Positions 43,375 to 52,718 are shown, counted from the stretch's first letter. The stretch is 64,000 bases of DNA from Bradyrhizobium sp. 4 (GCF_023100905.1 NZ_CP064686.1:2232001-2296000); one strand, 5' to 3'. The notes: generated by a model from the letters alone, not told the origin. Made by a program: numbers and translations.

Positions 43375-44250
43375 ATGACCGATCATCATAGCGACATCGA
43401 TCCCGTCTCCGGCAGGTCCACGACCGGACATGAGTGGGACGGCATCAAGGAGCTCAACACGCCGCTGCCGCGCTGGTGGGTGATCAGCTTCTACCTCACC
43501 ATCGTCTGGTCGATCGGCTACTGGATCGTGTATCCGGCCTGGCCGCTGATCTCCAGCAATACCACCGGCCTGTTCGGCTACTCGACACGCGCCGACGTCG
43601 CGGTCGAGCTCGCCAATCTCGAGAAGATCCGCGGGGCCAAGATGGTTGCGCTGGGCGCGGCCTCACTCGCCGACATCGAGAAGGATCCAGCCCTGCTCGC
43701 GCTCGCGCGAGCCAAGGGCAAGACCGTGTTCGGCGACAATTGCGCGCCGTGCCATGGCTCAGGCGGCGCCGGCGCCAAGGGCTATCCGAACCTCAACGAC
43801 GACGACTGGCTGTGGGGCGGATCGCTCGACCAGATCATGCAGACCATCCAGTTCGGCGCACGTTCCGGTCACGCCAAGGGGCACGAAGGCCAGATGCTCG
43901 CCTTCGGCAAGGACGGCGTGCTGAAACCGGACGAGATCGTCACGGCCGCCAACTATGTTCGGGCACTGTCGGGCCTTCCGACCCGCAAGGGCTATGACGC
44001 GGCCAAGGGCGAGAAGATCTTCACGGAGAATTGCGTCGCCTGCCATGGCGACGGCGGCAAGGGCAACCCGGAGATGGGCGCTCCCAATTTGACCGACAAG
44101 ATTTGGCTCTATGGTTCGGACGAGGCGTCGCTGATCGAGACCATCAGCCAGGGCCGCGCGGGCGTGATGCCGGCCTGGGAAGGGCGGCTCGATCCCGCCA
44201 CCATCAAGGCAATGGCAGTTTACGTCCACTCGCTGGGCGGCGGAAAATAG
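43375..44250 (+). CDS. fixP: FixP (CcoP), diheme cytochrome c subunit of cbb3 oxidase
   Basis: A 291-residue periplasmic cytochrome with one N-terminal membrane helix (WVISFYLTIVWSIGYWIVYP) and two haem motifs, CAPCHG and CVACHG. It accepts electrons from the bc1 complex or soluble cytochrome c. The Met ligand regions are EGQMLAFGKDG and GVMPAWEG. It ends the fixNOQP operon; a stem-loop and the fixG FixK box follow. Confidence 0.97.
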   Translation: MTDHHSDIDPVSGRSTTGHEWDGIKELNTPLPRWWVISFYLTIVWSIGYWIVYPAWPLISSNTTGLFGYSTRADVAVELANLEKIRGAKMVALGAASLADIEKDPALLALARAKGKTVFGDNCAPCHGSGGAGAKGYPNLNDDDWLWGGSLDQIMQTIQFGARSGHAKGHEGQMLAFGKDGVLKPDEIVTAANYVRALSGLPTRKGYDAAKGEKIFTENCVACHGDGGKGNPEMGAPNLTDKIWLYGSDEASLIETISQGRAGVMPAWEGRLDPATIKAMAVYVHSLGGGK

Positions 44251-44264
44251 CCAATCCGGGACAG

Positions 44265-44291
44265 GCGGGGGCGAACAAAAAAAGCCCCCGC
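44265..44291 (+). terminator. Stem-loop after fixP
   Basis: GCGGGGGC (44265-44272) pairs with GCCCCCGC (44284-44291) across an A-rich loop. No T-run follows, so it is not a classic Rho-independent terminator; it may protect fixNOQP mRNA or slow polymerase. It directly abuts the fixG FixK box. Confidence 0.55.
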
Positions 44292-44305
44292 TTGCGCTGG
44301 ATCAA
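44292..44305. promoter_or_regulatory. FixK2 box upstream of fixG
   Basis: TTGCGCTGGATCAA fits TTG-N8-CAA and eight of ten TTGAT-N4-ATCAA positions. Its centre is 63.5 bp before the fixG ATG at 44362, exactly as at fixN. Confidence 0.8.
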
Positions 44306-44361
44306 CTGACGCGGCGGCGTCGGGTCTAGGTTTTATCGCACCTCTCGAAAAGCTCCAGGCG

Positions 44362-45828
44362 ATGAACAGGACCGTGAACCCAAAAGAGCTCCCATTAGAC
44401 GATGACAACGGGCCGCTCTATGTGGCCCAGAAGAAAGTCTATCCCCAGAGCATCTCCGGCACCTTCCGCCGGATCAAATGGGGCCTGATGGCGTTCTGCC
44501 TCGGCGTCTATTATTTCCTGCCGTTCGTGCGCTGGAACCGCGGCCTCGGTGCTCCGAGCCAGGCGGTGCTGATCGATCTTCCCAACAGCCGCTTTTATTT
44601 CTTCTTCATCGAGCTGTGGCCGCAGGAGGTCTACTACTTCACCGGCCTGCTGATCGTCGCCGCGGTGGCGCTATTCCTGATGAACTCGATCGGCGGCCGC
44701 ATCTGGTGCGGTTATCTCTGTCCGCAGACAGTCTGGACGGATCTGTTCTATGCGGTCGAGCGTCTGATCGAGGGCGACCGGCGCGAGCGGATGAAGAAGG
44801 ACAAATCGTCCGACCCGATGAAGCTGGAGCGCATCTCCGAGATCGTGCTCAAGCATTCGATCTGGCTTTTGATCGGGTGGTGGACCGGTGGCGCCTGGGT
44901 GCTCTATTTCAACGATGCACCGACGCTGGTCAGGGAACTCGTCACCTTCCAGGCGCCGATGATCGCCTATATCTGGATCGGCATTCTCACCGCGACGACT
45001 TACGTGCTCGCCGGCTTCATGCGCGAGCAGGTCTGCACCTATATGTGTCCGTGGCCGCGGATCCAGGCCGCGCTCACCGACGAATGGGCGCTCAACGTGA
45101 CCTATCGTTACGATCGCGGCGAGAAGCGTACCTCGGTGAAGAAGGCAGCCGAGCTGCGCGCGCTCGGCGAGCATGTCGGCGACTGCGTCGACTGCTATCA
45201 ATGCGTCGCCGTGTGCCCGACCGGCATCGACATCCGCAATGGGCCGCAGCTCGAATGCATCCAGTGCGGGCTCTGCATCGACGCTTGCGACAACGTGATG
45301 ACGAAAATCGGCCGGCCGAAGCGGCTGATCGGCTATGACAACGACGTCAACATCCAGCGCCGCCAGGAAGGCAAGGCGCCGGTCTACCGGATTGTCCGGG
45401 CTCGCACCGTCGCCTACAGCGCGATCATCGCGGCGGTCGGCGGCATCATGATCTATACGCTGGCGACCCGCAGCCTGCTCGACATCAACGTGCTGCACGA
45501 CCGCAACCCGGTCGCTGTCAGGCTCAGCGACGGATCGATCCGCAACGCCTACACGGTGCGGCTGCTCAACAAGAGCGGCTACGACCGGGTCATCGCGATC
45601 GACGCGAACGGTCCCGTCAATGCGACGATCCATGTCATCGGGATCGATTCAGTGACGCAGGACCGGCCGATGATCGTGGTTCCGCGCGACTCCACCAGCG
45701 AGCTGCGGGTGCTCGTGACCGCGCCGGTGGAGGGCAATCCGGAAAAGTCGATCCCGGTTCGCTTTCACGTCACCGATATCGGCCTCGGCGAAGTCGCCAG
45801 CGCCACCGACAATTTCGTCGCGCCCTAG
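44362..45828 (+). CDS. fixG: FixG (CcoG), membrane iron-sulfur protein for cbb3 assembly
   Basis: A 488-residue protein with about five helices and two 4Fe-4S ferredoxin motifs: CVDCYQCVAVCPTGIDIR and CIQCGLCIDACDNVM. Other cysteines (IWCGYLCPQTVW, CTYMCPWPR) precede them. A C-terminal Ig-like domain follows (about 360-488). It is thought to reduce copper for the oxidase centre. It heads the fixGHIS unit, with its own FixK2 box; fixH follows by 15 bp. Confidence 0.96.
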   Translation: MNRTVNPKELPLDDDNGPLYVAQKKVYPQSISGTFRRIKWGLMAFCLGVYYFLPFVRWNRGLGAPSQAVLIDLPNSRFYFFFIELWPQEVYYFTGLLIVAAVALFLMNSIGGRIWCGYLCPQTVWTDLFYAVERLIEGDRRERMKKDKSSDPMKLERISEIVLKHSIWLLIGWWTGGAWVLYFNDAPTLVRELVTFQAPMIAYIWIGILTATTYVLAGFMREQVCTYMCPWPRIQAALTDEWALNVTYRYDRGEKRTSVKKAAELRALGEHVGDCVDCYQCVAVCPTGIDIRNGPQLECIQCGLCIDACDNVMTKIGRPKRLIGYDNDVNIQRRQEGKAPVYRIVRARTVAYSAIIAAVGGIMIYTLATRSLLDINVLHDRNPVAVRLSDGSIRNAYTVRLLNKSGYDRVIAIDANGPVNATIHVIGIDSVTQDRPMIVVPRDSTSELRVLVTAPVEGNPEKSIPVRFHVTDIGLGEVASATDNFVAP

Positions 45829-45843
45829 GATCAGGAGTTCGCC

Positions 45844-46329
45844 ATGGCAACCAAGCCGCTGACCGGAACCAAGGTGTTTCTGATGCTGGTCGCCTTCTTC
45901 GGCGTCGTGATCGGCGTTAACGCGACCATGATGAAGCTCGCGATCGCGACGCTGCCAGGGACGGACGTCGACAGCCCCTATGCCGCGGGCCTTACCTATG
46001 ACCGCGAAATTTCGGCGGCGCAGGGCCAGGCTGCGCGAAAATGGAAGGTCAACGCGCATGTCGAGCGCCGCGCCGATGGCGGCGCCGTGCTTCAGGTCGA
46101 GGCGCGCGATGCGAGCGGACAGCCGATCGCCGGACTGAAATTCGGCGGCCGCCTGGAGCGGCCGACCGACAAGCGCGCCGATCTCGCCATCGAGCTCTCG
46201 GAGGCCGGCATCGGCCTCTATCGCGGCAATGCCGCATCGGTCGCGCCGGGCCAGTGGGATCTGGTGATCGAGGGCGAGGCGCGGGGAACGCGCGTGTTCA
46301 TGTCGCGCAACCGCGTGATCCTGAACTGA
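45844..46329 (+). CDS. fixH: FixH (CcoH), cbb3 assembly protein
   Basis: A 161-residue protein with one N-terminal helix (VFLMLVAFFGVVIGVNATMM) and a periplasmic domain containing the family-typical YDREISAAQGQAARKW. It joins the assembly complex with the oxidase. It is 15 bp after fixG and 11 bp before fixI. Confidence 0.94.
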   Translation: MATKPLTGTKVFLMLVAFFGVVIGVNATMMKLAIATLPGTDVDSPYAAGLTYDREISAAQGQAARKWKVNAHVERRADGGAVLQVEARDASGQPIAGLKFGGRLERPTDKRADLAIELSEAGIGLYRGNAASVAPGQWDLVIEGEARGTRVFMSRNRVILN

Positions 46330-46340
46330 AGGATTTTGCC

Positions 46341-48533
46341 ATGCACGTCTCGCGGGATTTTTCGCACTACGTCCGGACTGCGGGCGAGGGCGTCCAGCAC
46401 ATCGATCTCGCGGTCGAGGGTGTCCACTGTGCCGGCTGCATGGCCAAGATCGAGCGCGGGCTATCCGCGATTCCCGACGTCACGCTGGCGCGCGTGAACC
46501 TCACCGACCGGCGCGTTGCACTGGAATGGAAGGCGGGCACGCTCGATCCGGGCCGCTTCATCGATCGCCTCGAGGAGCTCGGTTATAAGGCCTATCCTTA
46601 CGAAACCGAGAGCGCGGAGGCGAGCGAGGTCGCCGAATCGCGCTTCCTGCTGCGCTGCCTCGGCGTCGCCGCGTTCGCCACCATGAACGTGATGATGCTG
46701 TCGATCCCGGTGTGGTCCGGCAATGTCTCGGACATGCTGCCGGAGCAGCGCGATTTCTTCCACTGGCTGTCGGCGCTGATCGCACTGCCGGCGGCGGCCT
46801 ATGCCGGCCAGCCGTTCTTCCGCTCGGCCTGGCGCGCGCTGTCGGCCAGGACCACGAACATGGACGTTCCGATCTCGATCGGCGTGACGCTGGCGCTCGG
46901 CATGTCCGTGGTCGAGACTATCAACCGCTCCGAGCACGCCTATTTCGACGCGGCGATCATGCTGCTCACTTTCCTCCTGGTCGGTCGCTTCCTCGACCAG
47001 AACATGCGCCGGCGGACCCGCGCGGTCGCGGGCAATCTCGCCGCGCTCAAGGCGGAGACCGCGGCCAAGTTCGTCGGGCCTGACGAGATATCTCAAGTGC
47101 CGGTGGCCGCGATCTATCCCGGCGACATCGTGCTGCTGCGCCCCGGCGAGCGCTGCGCGGTCGACGGCACCGTGATCGAGGGCCGTTCCGAGATCGACCA
47201 GAGCCTGATCACCGGCGAGACGCTCTATGTCACCGCCGAACAGGGCACGCCGGTCTATGCGGGATCGATGAACATCTCAGGGACCTTGCGGGTGCGGGTC
47301 TCCGCGGCCTCGGAGGCGACGCTGCTTGCCGAGATCACGCGGCTCCTCGACAATGCGCTGCAGGCGCGCTCGCGCTACATGCGGCTCGCCGACCGCGCCT
47401 CGCGTCTCTACGCGCCGGTGGTGCATGCCACCGCGCTCGTCACCATCCTCGGCTGGGTCATCGCGGGCGCCGGCTGGCATGATGCGATCGTGACCGGCGT
47501 CGCGGTGCTGATCATTACCTGTCCCTGCGCGCTCGGGCTCGCCATTCCAACGGTGCAGACGGTGGCTTCGGGCGCGATGTTCAAGGCGGGTGTGCTGCTG
47601 AATTCCGGCGATGCCATCGAGCGTCTCGCGGAAGCCGATCACGTCATTTTCGACAAGACCGGCACGCTGACGCTGCCCGATCTCGAAGTGATGAATGCGG
47701 CCGATATCCCCGCTGATATCCTCGAGCTTGCCGGGCGGCTCGCGCTGTCGAGCCATCATCCGGTCGCGGCCGCGGTCGCGCAGGCCTCCGACGCCAGATC
47801 GCCGATCGTCGGCGCGGTCGAGGAGGCCGGCCAGGGCGTGCGCGCTGTGGTCGATGGCATCGAGATTCGCCTCGGCCGTCCGTCCTTCTGCGGCGCCGAG
47901 ACGCTGGTCTCCGACGTGACAAATCTCGATCCCGAAGCCTCCGTCGTGGCGTTCAGCAAGGGCAGCGAAAAATTCATCCTCTCCGTGCGCCAGGGCCTCC
48001 GTCCCGATGCGCAGGCTGTGATCGCGGCGCTGAAGGCGCGCAATATCGGCATCGAGATTCTCTCCGGCGACCGTGAACCGGCGGTGATCGCGGCGGCCCA
48101 TGCGCTGGGCATCTCGGAATGGCGGGCCGGTGTGACCCCGGCCGACAAGATCGCGCGGATCGAGGTCTTGAAGCAGCGGGGCATGAAGGTCCTGATGGTC
48201 GGCGACGGCATGAACGATGCGCCGTCGCTGGCGGCAGCGCACGTCTCGATGTCGCCGATCTCGGCCGCGCATTTGAGCCAGGCGACCGCCGATCTCGTCT
48301 TCCTCGGCCGACCGCTGGCCCCGGTCGTCGCCGCCATCGACGCGTCGCGCAAGGCGCTGCACCTGATGCGGCAGAATCTCTGGCTTGCGATCGGCTACAA
48401 TGTCCTCGCGGTGCCGGTCGCGATCAGCGGCGTCGTGACACCCCTGATTGCGGCTGCCGCGATGAGCGGATCGTCGATCCTGGTAATGCTGAATTCGCTG
48501 CGCGCCCGCAGCGCCTCGCGGGAGATCACGTGA
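46341..48533 (+). CDS. fixI: FixI (CcoI), copper P-type ATPase for cbb3 maturation
   Basis: A 730-residue heavy-metal P1B ATPase, the same length as B. diazoefficiens FixI. An N-terminal metal-binding domain has GVHCAGCMAK. The transport motif is IITCPCALGLAIP, the phosphorylation site DKTGTL, and the hinge GDGMNDAPSL. It supplies copper to the oxidase from the cytoplasmic side. ATG 46341 is chosen because it gives this N-terminus; the open frame extends upstream into fixH. Its TGA overlaps the fixS start. Confidence 0.96.
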   Translation: MHVSRDFSHYVRTAGEGVQHIDLAVEGVHCAGCMAKIERGLSAIPDVTLARVNLTDRRVALEWKAGTLDPGRFIDRLEELGYKAYPYETESAEASEVAESRFLLRCLGVAAFATMNVMMLSIPVWSGNVSDMLPEQRDFFHWLSALIALPAAAYAGQPFFRSAWRALSARTTNMDVPISIGVTLALGMSVVETINRSEHAYFDAAIMLLTFLLVGRFLDQNMRRRTRAVAGNLAALKAETAAKFVGPDEISQVPVAAIYPGDIVLLRPGERCAVDGTVIEGRSEIDQSLITGETLYVTAEQGTPVYAGSMNISGTLRVRVSAASEATLLAEITRLLDNALQARSRYMRLADRASRLYAPVVHATALVTILGWVIAGAGWHDAIVTGVAVLIITCPCALGLAIPTVQTVASGAMFKAGVLLNSGDAIERLAEADHVIFDKTGTLTLPDLEVMNAADIPADILELAGRLALSSHHPVAAAVAQASDARSPIVGAVEEAGQGVRAVVDGIEIRLGRPSFCGAETLVSDVTNLDPEASVVAFSKGSEKFILSVRQGLRPDAQAVIAALKARNIGIEILSGDREPAVIAAAHALGISEWRAGVTPADKIARIEVLKQRGMKVLMVGDGMNDAPSLAAAHVSMSPISAAHLSQATADLVFLGRPLAPVVAAIDASRKALHLMRQNLWLAIGYNVLAVPVAISGVVTPLIAAAAMSGSSILVMLNSLRARSASREIT

Positions 48534-48700
48534 TGGAAATCCTGGTCATCCTGGTGCCGCTGGCGCTGATGCTCGGTCTCGCCGGTCTGGTCGCCTTCCT
48601 CTGGTCGCTCCGGAGCGGCCAGTACGACGATCTCGACGGCGCCGCATGGCGCGCCATCGCCGACGACGAGCCGCCGCAGGAGGTGCCGGTCAAGCGCTAG
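48533..48700 (+). CDS. fixS: FixS (CcoS), small cbb3 maturation protein
   Basis: A 55-residue single-helix protein (ILVILVPLALMLGLAGLVAF) followed by a hydrophilic tail with SLRSGQYDDLDGAA, typical of CcoS. It is needed to insert cofactors into the oxidase. Its ATG shares a base with the fixI stop, giving coupling. Its last codons form a palindrome with the end of the convergent MFS gene. Confidence 0.94.
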   Translation: MEILVILVPLALMLGLAGLVAFLWSLRSGQYDDLDGAAWRAIADDEPPQEVPVKR

Positions 48701-49899
48701 CGCTTCAAGGCGAGCGTCAGCAGGGCAGCCACAGCAAGGGCAGCGCCGACACCCGCGACGCACGCCTGCCAGCCGAACCCGTCGAACAGCCGGCCGAGCA
48801 CGGCCGTCCCGACTAGGCCGCCGCAGAAGTAGCAGGCAAGATAGGTCCCGCTGGCGATGCCGCGGCTGTCGGTCGCCGCCTGTCCTACGAATCCTGTCGC
48901 AGCCGCTTGCGCGAAGAAGGTGCCGACGCCAACCAGAACCATGCCGGTGACGACTTCGCCCAGATGCGGCGCCAGCAGCAGCGGCAGGCCCAGCCCGGCG
49001 ACGGCCAGCGAACCCCAGATCGTCGGCCGCGCTCCCAGCCGCGTGGCCACCTTGCCGGCCAGCAAGGTCGTGACGACCGACGGCAGGAAGACGAAATAGA
49101 CAAGGCCCAGGTCCATCATGCCGAGCGAGAGCGGCGGCTGGACCAGCACAAAATTCACGAAGGTGAAGGTGCCGATGAAGGCGAACAGGATGCAAAATCC
49201 GATGCCGAAGGCCGCGCGCAACTGCGGATTGCGCCAGTGCGCGATCGTGGCGGAGAGGGGCGATCCCGCAGGCATCATCGCATGCATCGGCCGCACGCGC
49301 CCGATGGTGAAACAGACCAGCACTGCGCCGGCCAGATTGAGGGCTGCGAAGAAATAAAAATTCCAGGCGAGGCCCAAGCCGTCGGCGACCGCCGCCGAGA
49401 TCAGCCGGCCGACCAGGTTGCTGGCGACATTGCCGGTGATGTAGGCGGCAAAGGCGCCGCCGGCATCCGTCGAGCTGCATTGCTCGCCGAGATAGGCGAG
49501 GGTGAGCGCGAAGGCCGACGCCATGCACAGGCCCTGCGCGATCCGCAAAGCGGTGAAAACCGCGAGATTTGGCGCGGTCGCCAGCAGGCTGGTGGGGACT
49601 GCCAGCAGCGCGAGGCTGAGCAGGATGCCGGTCTGCCGGTTGATGCGCGGGCTGAAGAAGCCGACGACGAGGCTGGCTATCGCCATGCCGAAGGTGCTGG
49701 CATTGACGGCAAAGCCCATCGCCGCAGGTGTGACGCCGTAATGGCGCGTCAGCGAAGGCAGGATCGCCTGCGTCGCGAACAGATCGACGACGGTGAGGAA
49801 GGCGGTGAGGCCGATGACTAGGGAGCGAAGCGCGAGACCTGGCGAATGCGCGTCCATCGTCATCGCGGTCGGTTTGATCGGCGCGGAAAGATCGGTCAT
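48697..49899 (-). CDS. MFS transporter (DHA1-like)
   Basis: A 400-residue membrane transporter with about 12 helices. It begins with a cytoplasmic tail, then LVIGLTAFLTVVDLFATQAILP. The A motif in the loop 2-3 region reads GFFSPRINRQTG. AAGGGAGG precedes ATG 49899; an upstream ATG at 49965 is rejected. Substrate unknown. It is convergent with fixS, and both genes end ...KR-TAG inside one palindrome. Confidence 0.82.
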   Translation of the reverse strand: MTDLSAPIKPTAMTMDAHSPGLALRSLVIGLTAFLTVVDLFATQAILPSLTRHYGVTPAAMGFAVNASTFGMAIASLVVGFFSPRINRQTGILLSLALLAVPTSLLATAPNLAVFTALRIAQGLCMASAFALTLAYLGEQCSSTDAGGAFAAYITGNVASNLVGRLISAAVADGLGLAWNFYFFAALNLAGAVLVCFTIGRVRPMHAMMPAGSPLSATIAHWRNPQLRAAFGIGFCILFAFIGTFTFVNFVLVQPPLSLGMMDLGLVYFVFLPSVVTTLLAGKVATRLGARPTIWGSLAVAGLGLPLLLAPHLGEVVTGMVLVGVGTFFAQAAATGFVGQAATDSRGIASGTYLACYFCGGLVGTAVLGRLFDGFGWQACVAGVGAALAVAALLTLALKR

Positions 49900-49999
49900 G
49901 GCAGGCCTCCCTTGTGATGAATGTGGCGCCCGCATGCGGGGCAGCATGGGGATCACGGGCGCCACATTCCGTCACGCGTGCGCTGGGGTCGCGCACCCG

Positions 50000-50482
50000 T
50001 TACATGTTGTGGTCATGCGGGTCCTTGCGGACGTCGCCGACATAGAGGATGACCGTTTCCTTGCCGAGGTTCTTCCACCAGTGCGAGGTGCCGGACACCT
50101 CGGGGCGGATGTCGCCGGCCTTGTGCACGATCGGATCGACGCAGTTGGAGGCGTGTTCGACGATCTCGCCTTGCTGCACGAAGATCAGGGCAGGGCGATC
50201 GTCATGGCTGTGCCAGGGAACGATGCCGCCGGGCTCGATGGTCAGCTTGCGGAAGCGCAGCTCGCGGCCCTCGATGTGTGCCGGCTGCTTGCCGAGGTCG
50301 ATGGCGCCGAGCGTGACGTCCGTGACGCCGACCGGCTTGTAGTCGACCATCTGCTGCGCGTTCGGCTTGATCTTGTCGGCCGGGCATTCACCGGCGGAGA
50401 CCGGCTGCGCCGAGAGTGTCAATACGCCGAGGATGGCAAGGCCGGGCCAGACCGCGCGCGACAATGTATGATGCTTGAACAT
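50000..50482 (-). CDS. Secreted cupin-domain protein
   Basis: A 160-residue protein with a Sec signal (LAILGVLTLSAQPVSAGE) and a single cupin barrel: VPWHSHDDRPALIFVQQGE shows the His-x-His metal ligands, and HKAGDIRPEV and TSHWWKNLG a second motif with His. Small periplasmic cupins of this kind have no assigned reaction. It stands 242 bp from a divergent small-secreted-protein gene; I see no clear operator in that gap. Confidence 0.78.
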   Translation of the reverse strand: MFKHHTLSRAVWPGLAILGVLTLSAQPVSAGECPADKIKPNAQQMVDYKPVGVTDVTLGAIDLGKQPAHIEGRELRFRKLTIEPGGIVPWHSHDDRPALIFVQQGEIVEHASNCVDPIVHKAGDIRPEVSGTSHWWKNLGKETVILYVGDVRKDPHDHNM

Positions 50483-50724
50483 CGGGACGTCTCCTGTGTT
50501 GGCCGCAACCGCGATGGTCGCCGGCTATGTCGGGACTTTCGTCGAGAGAGTGCTCGTTCTGAAATGCTCTTTCGCTCTCGCTGCGATAGACCGGCGCTAT
50601 CGGGCCCGATACGCGCTCGCTATCGAACCGATTGGGGATCGGCATTTCCGCTTCCCGAGCGCTTGGCGTTCGATGGCGGGGCGCCCGATTGGCGGGCGTT
50701 CACGTCAATCCGGAGGAGCATCTC

Positions 50725-51009
50725 ATGACGAAATTATCCAAGACCTTGATTGCCACGGCTGCGTTCGCGGTCATCGCCACATCGGCCTTCTCGGAGGCCG
50801 CATGGGATTTCAAAGCCGGCATGGCCTACATGTATGGCGGACCCGGCAAGATGTCGGCGATGGCTATGGCCCCGGCGGAGAAGAACCACGAGGCCATGAT
50901 GAAGAGCGCCAAGAAGGTCCCCGACAACACCGTCTTCTTCATGAACAACGGATCGCTGTATTCCACCTCGGGGCGGCTGGATCCGACCGGCAATTTCTAC
51001 GTCAACTGA
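50725..51009 (+). CDS. Small secreted protein of unknown function
   Basis: A 94-residue protein with a Sec signal (TLIATAAFAVIATSAFSEAA). The mature part is Met- and Lys-rich (MAYMYGGPGKMSAMAMAP; HEAMMKSAKKVPD). GGAGGA lies 7 bases upstream of ATG 50725. The Met-rich segment might bind copper or silver, but nothing proves it. It is followed by a peroxiredoxin gene 80 bp on. Confidence 0.65.
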   Translation: MTKLSKTLIATAAFAVIATSAFSEAAWDFKAGMAYMYGGPGKMSAMAMAPAEKNHEAMMKSAKKVPDNTVFFMNNGSLYSTSGRLDPTGNFYVN

Positions 51010-51089
51010 TCGCGCGCGCATGACGGCCGCCTCTTGCGGGCGGCCGGATCGGGCACCTAATATTCGTCCCCTGAACGCTGGAGCGCAAG

Positions 51090-51806
51090 ATGACCTCTCT
51101 CTCGCCGGCCGATGCCGAGCTGCTCAAACTCGCCTTCCAGCGCTGCCGTGACATGGATGGCACGCTGAACGAGCAACTCCGCGCCTATGCCGACGCCAGC
51201 CGCGACGTGTTCCCGGCCTATGGCGAGGCAGTCGATCGTCTGGTGACCAGATTGAATGGAGGCGGCGGCGGCGAGACCGCGCCGCGTCCGGGCGACGCAA
51301 TGCCGTCGTTCATGTTGCCTGACGAGAGCGGGCGTCTCGTCGCGCTGTCCTCACTGCTCGAGAGCGGCCCAGTCGCCGTGATGTTTTTCCGCGGCCATTG
51401 GTGCCCCTATTGCCGGCTCAATGTCCGCGCGGTGGTCCAGGCGCTTGATAGCATCGAGTCCATGGGTGCGCGGATTGTCGCGATCATGCCGGAGACGCAG
51501 GAATACACCCAGCAGCTCAAGGCGGAAGCTGGCGCCCCATTTCCGATCCTGACCGACCTCGACAACGGCTATGCGTTGTCGCTCAATCTCGCGATCTGGC
51601 TCGGTGCCGAGATCCAGCACCTGTTGTCCTATCAGGACATGGCGAAATTCCACGGCAATGATGGCTGGATGCTGCCGATCCCGGCCGTGTTTGTCGTTGG
51701 TCGCGACGGTCTCGTGAAAGCCCGCTTCGTCGATCCGGATTTCCGCAAGCGCATGGAGATCGATGATCTGCTTGAAGCGTTGGAAGGCGCGAGCAGGGAG
51801 GCCTAA
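51090..51806 (+). CDS. AhpC/TSA-type peroxiredoxin-like protein
   Basis: A 238-residue thioredoxin-fold protein. The active site HWCPYCRLNV is of the C-x2-C type instead of the common TxxC peroxiredoxin form. The fold core is FRGHWCPYC and ILTDLDNGYALSLNLAIWLG. The N-terminal 60 residues form an extra helical segment. It probably reduces peroxides or disulfides in the cytoplasm. The two-cysteine motif allows a thiol-disulfide role too. Confidence 0.82.
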   Translation: MTSLSPADAELLKLAFQRCRDMDGTLNEQLRAYADASRDVFPAYGEAVDRLVTRLNGGGGGETAPRPGDAMPSFMLPDESGRLVALSSLLESGPVAVMFFRGHWCPYCRLNVRAVVQALDSIESMGARIVAIMPETQEYTQQLKAEAGAPFPILTDLDNGYALSLNLAIWLGAEIQHLLSYQDMAKFHGNDGWMLPIPAVFVVGRDGLVKARFVDPDFRKRMEIDDLLEALEGASREA

Positions 51807-51830
51807 AAGAGTGAGGAGCGAGCGTGGCTG

Positions 51831-52718
51831 CTACCCCGCAATCTCCCGCCAATCCGCACCGCGCAACATGCGCATAACGGCATTGGCCACCGCCGTGCGC
51901 TGCCGGCCGGCCACCCCGTAGAGGCTAACGGTGCGACGGGCGTCCAGCCCGGCGACCGCAGCGCGCGTCAGCGTCTCCGGAACGGGCGAGGTGTGCGGCA
52001 GCATGGCGACGCCGATGTCGGCCTCGACCAGCTCGATCAAATCGCGCTCGTTCGAGATTTCGTGACCCTGCTCGACCGCGATGCCGTGCTCGCGCAGGCT
52101 CGCCGAGATACGGGCGGAATGCTCGCAAAATGTCCGGCTCAGCAGCTGCTCCGCGCGCAGATCGTCCAGTGCGATGCTGCTGCGGCCGGCCAGGCGGTGC
52201 CCGTCGCTGACCACGAGCTCGAAGCTCTCGGTGAATAGCGGCCAGACATCGAGCCGCTCCCAGGCCTCGTCGATGTCCGCGGCAATCCCTAACTCGGCCT
52301 CGCCCTTCTTCAGGAACTCGGCCACTTCACGACTCGAGCCGCGCAGGAAGCGGAATTCGAGCCGGTTGAACTGCCGCTTGATCTGGTTGAGATGCGGAAT
52401 GAGGAGCGACAGGTCGATCGAATGCGTCAGCGCGACGCGGAGCGCGCCGATCTCGCCGCTCCGGAACGAGGAGGCCAGCGATCGGGCGCCGGTGGCCGCT
52501 TCGAAACACTGCTTCAGCAGAGGATGCATGCGCTGCCCGAGCTCGGTCAATTGCGCTGCGGGCCGTTCGCGGCGAAACAGATCGCCGCCGAGCTCGGCCT
52601 CGAGCTGCTTGATCGCGCGTGTCAGCGAAGGCTGCGTCACGTTGCATTCTTCGGCGGCGCGCGTGAAGTTCAAGAGCTGCGCCACCGCGAGGAAATAGCG
52701 GACCTGGTGCATTTCCAT
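51831..52718 (-). CDS. LysR-family transcriptional regulator
   Basis: A 295-residue regulator. The winged helix spans 1-65 (MHQVRYFLAVAQLLNFTRAA, CNVTQPSLTRAIKQLE). The effector domain spans about 90-295. ATG 52718 is preceded by CTGGAGAG; upstream in-frame codons to 52832 lie in the divergent region and are rejected. It is divergent from the 3-hydroxybutyrate dehydrogenase gene (172 bp), so it is the likely regulator of that gene and the patatin. Effector unknown. Confidence 0.88.
   Translation of the reverse strand: MEMHQVRYFLAVAQLLNFTRAAEECNVTQPSLTRAIKQLEAELGGDLFRRERPAAQLTELGQRMHPLLKQCFEAATGARSLASSFRSGEIGALRVALTHSIDLSLLIPHLNQIKRQFNRLEFRFLRGSSREVAEFLKKGEAELGIAADIDEAWERLDVWPLFTESFELVVSDGHRLAGRSSIALDDLRAEQLLSRTFCEHSARISASLREHGIAVEQGHEISNERDLIELVEADIGVAMLPHTSPVPETLTRAAVAGLDARRTVSLYGVAGRQRTAVANAVMRMLRGADWREIAG

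Noticed and set aside
44265..44291. Classical Rho-independent terminator after fixP
   Set aside because: The stem is good but the T-run is absent; the A-run lies in the loop. It is reported as a stem-loop only.
35548..48700. Symbiosis island or mobile element carrying the fix genes
   Set aside because: No nod, nif, integrase, transposase or tRNA-flanked boundary is visible. The gene order matches the chromosomal fix cluster of Bradyrhizobium.
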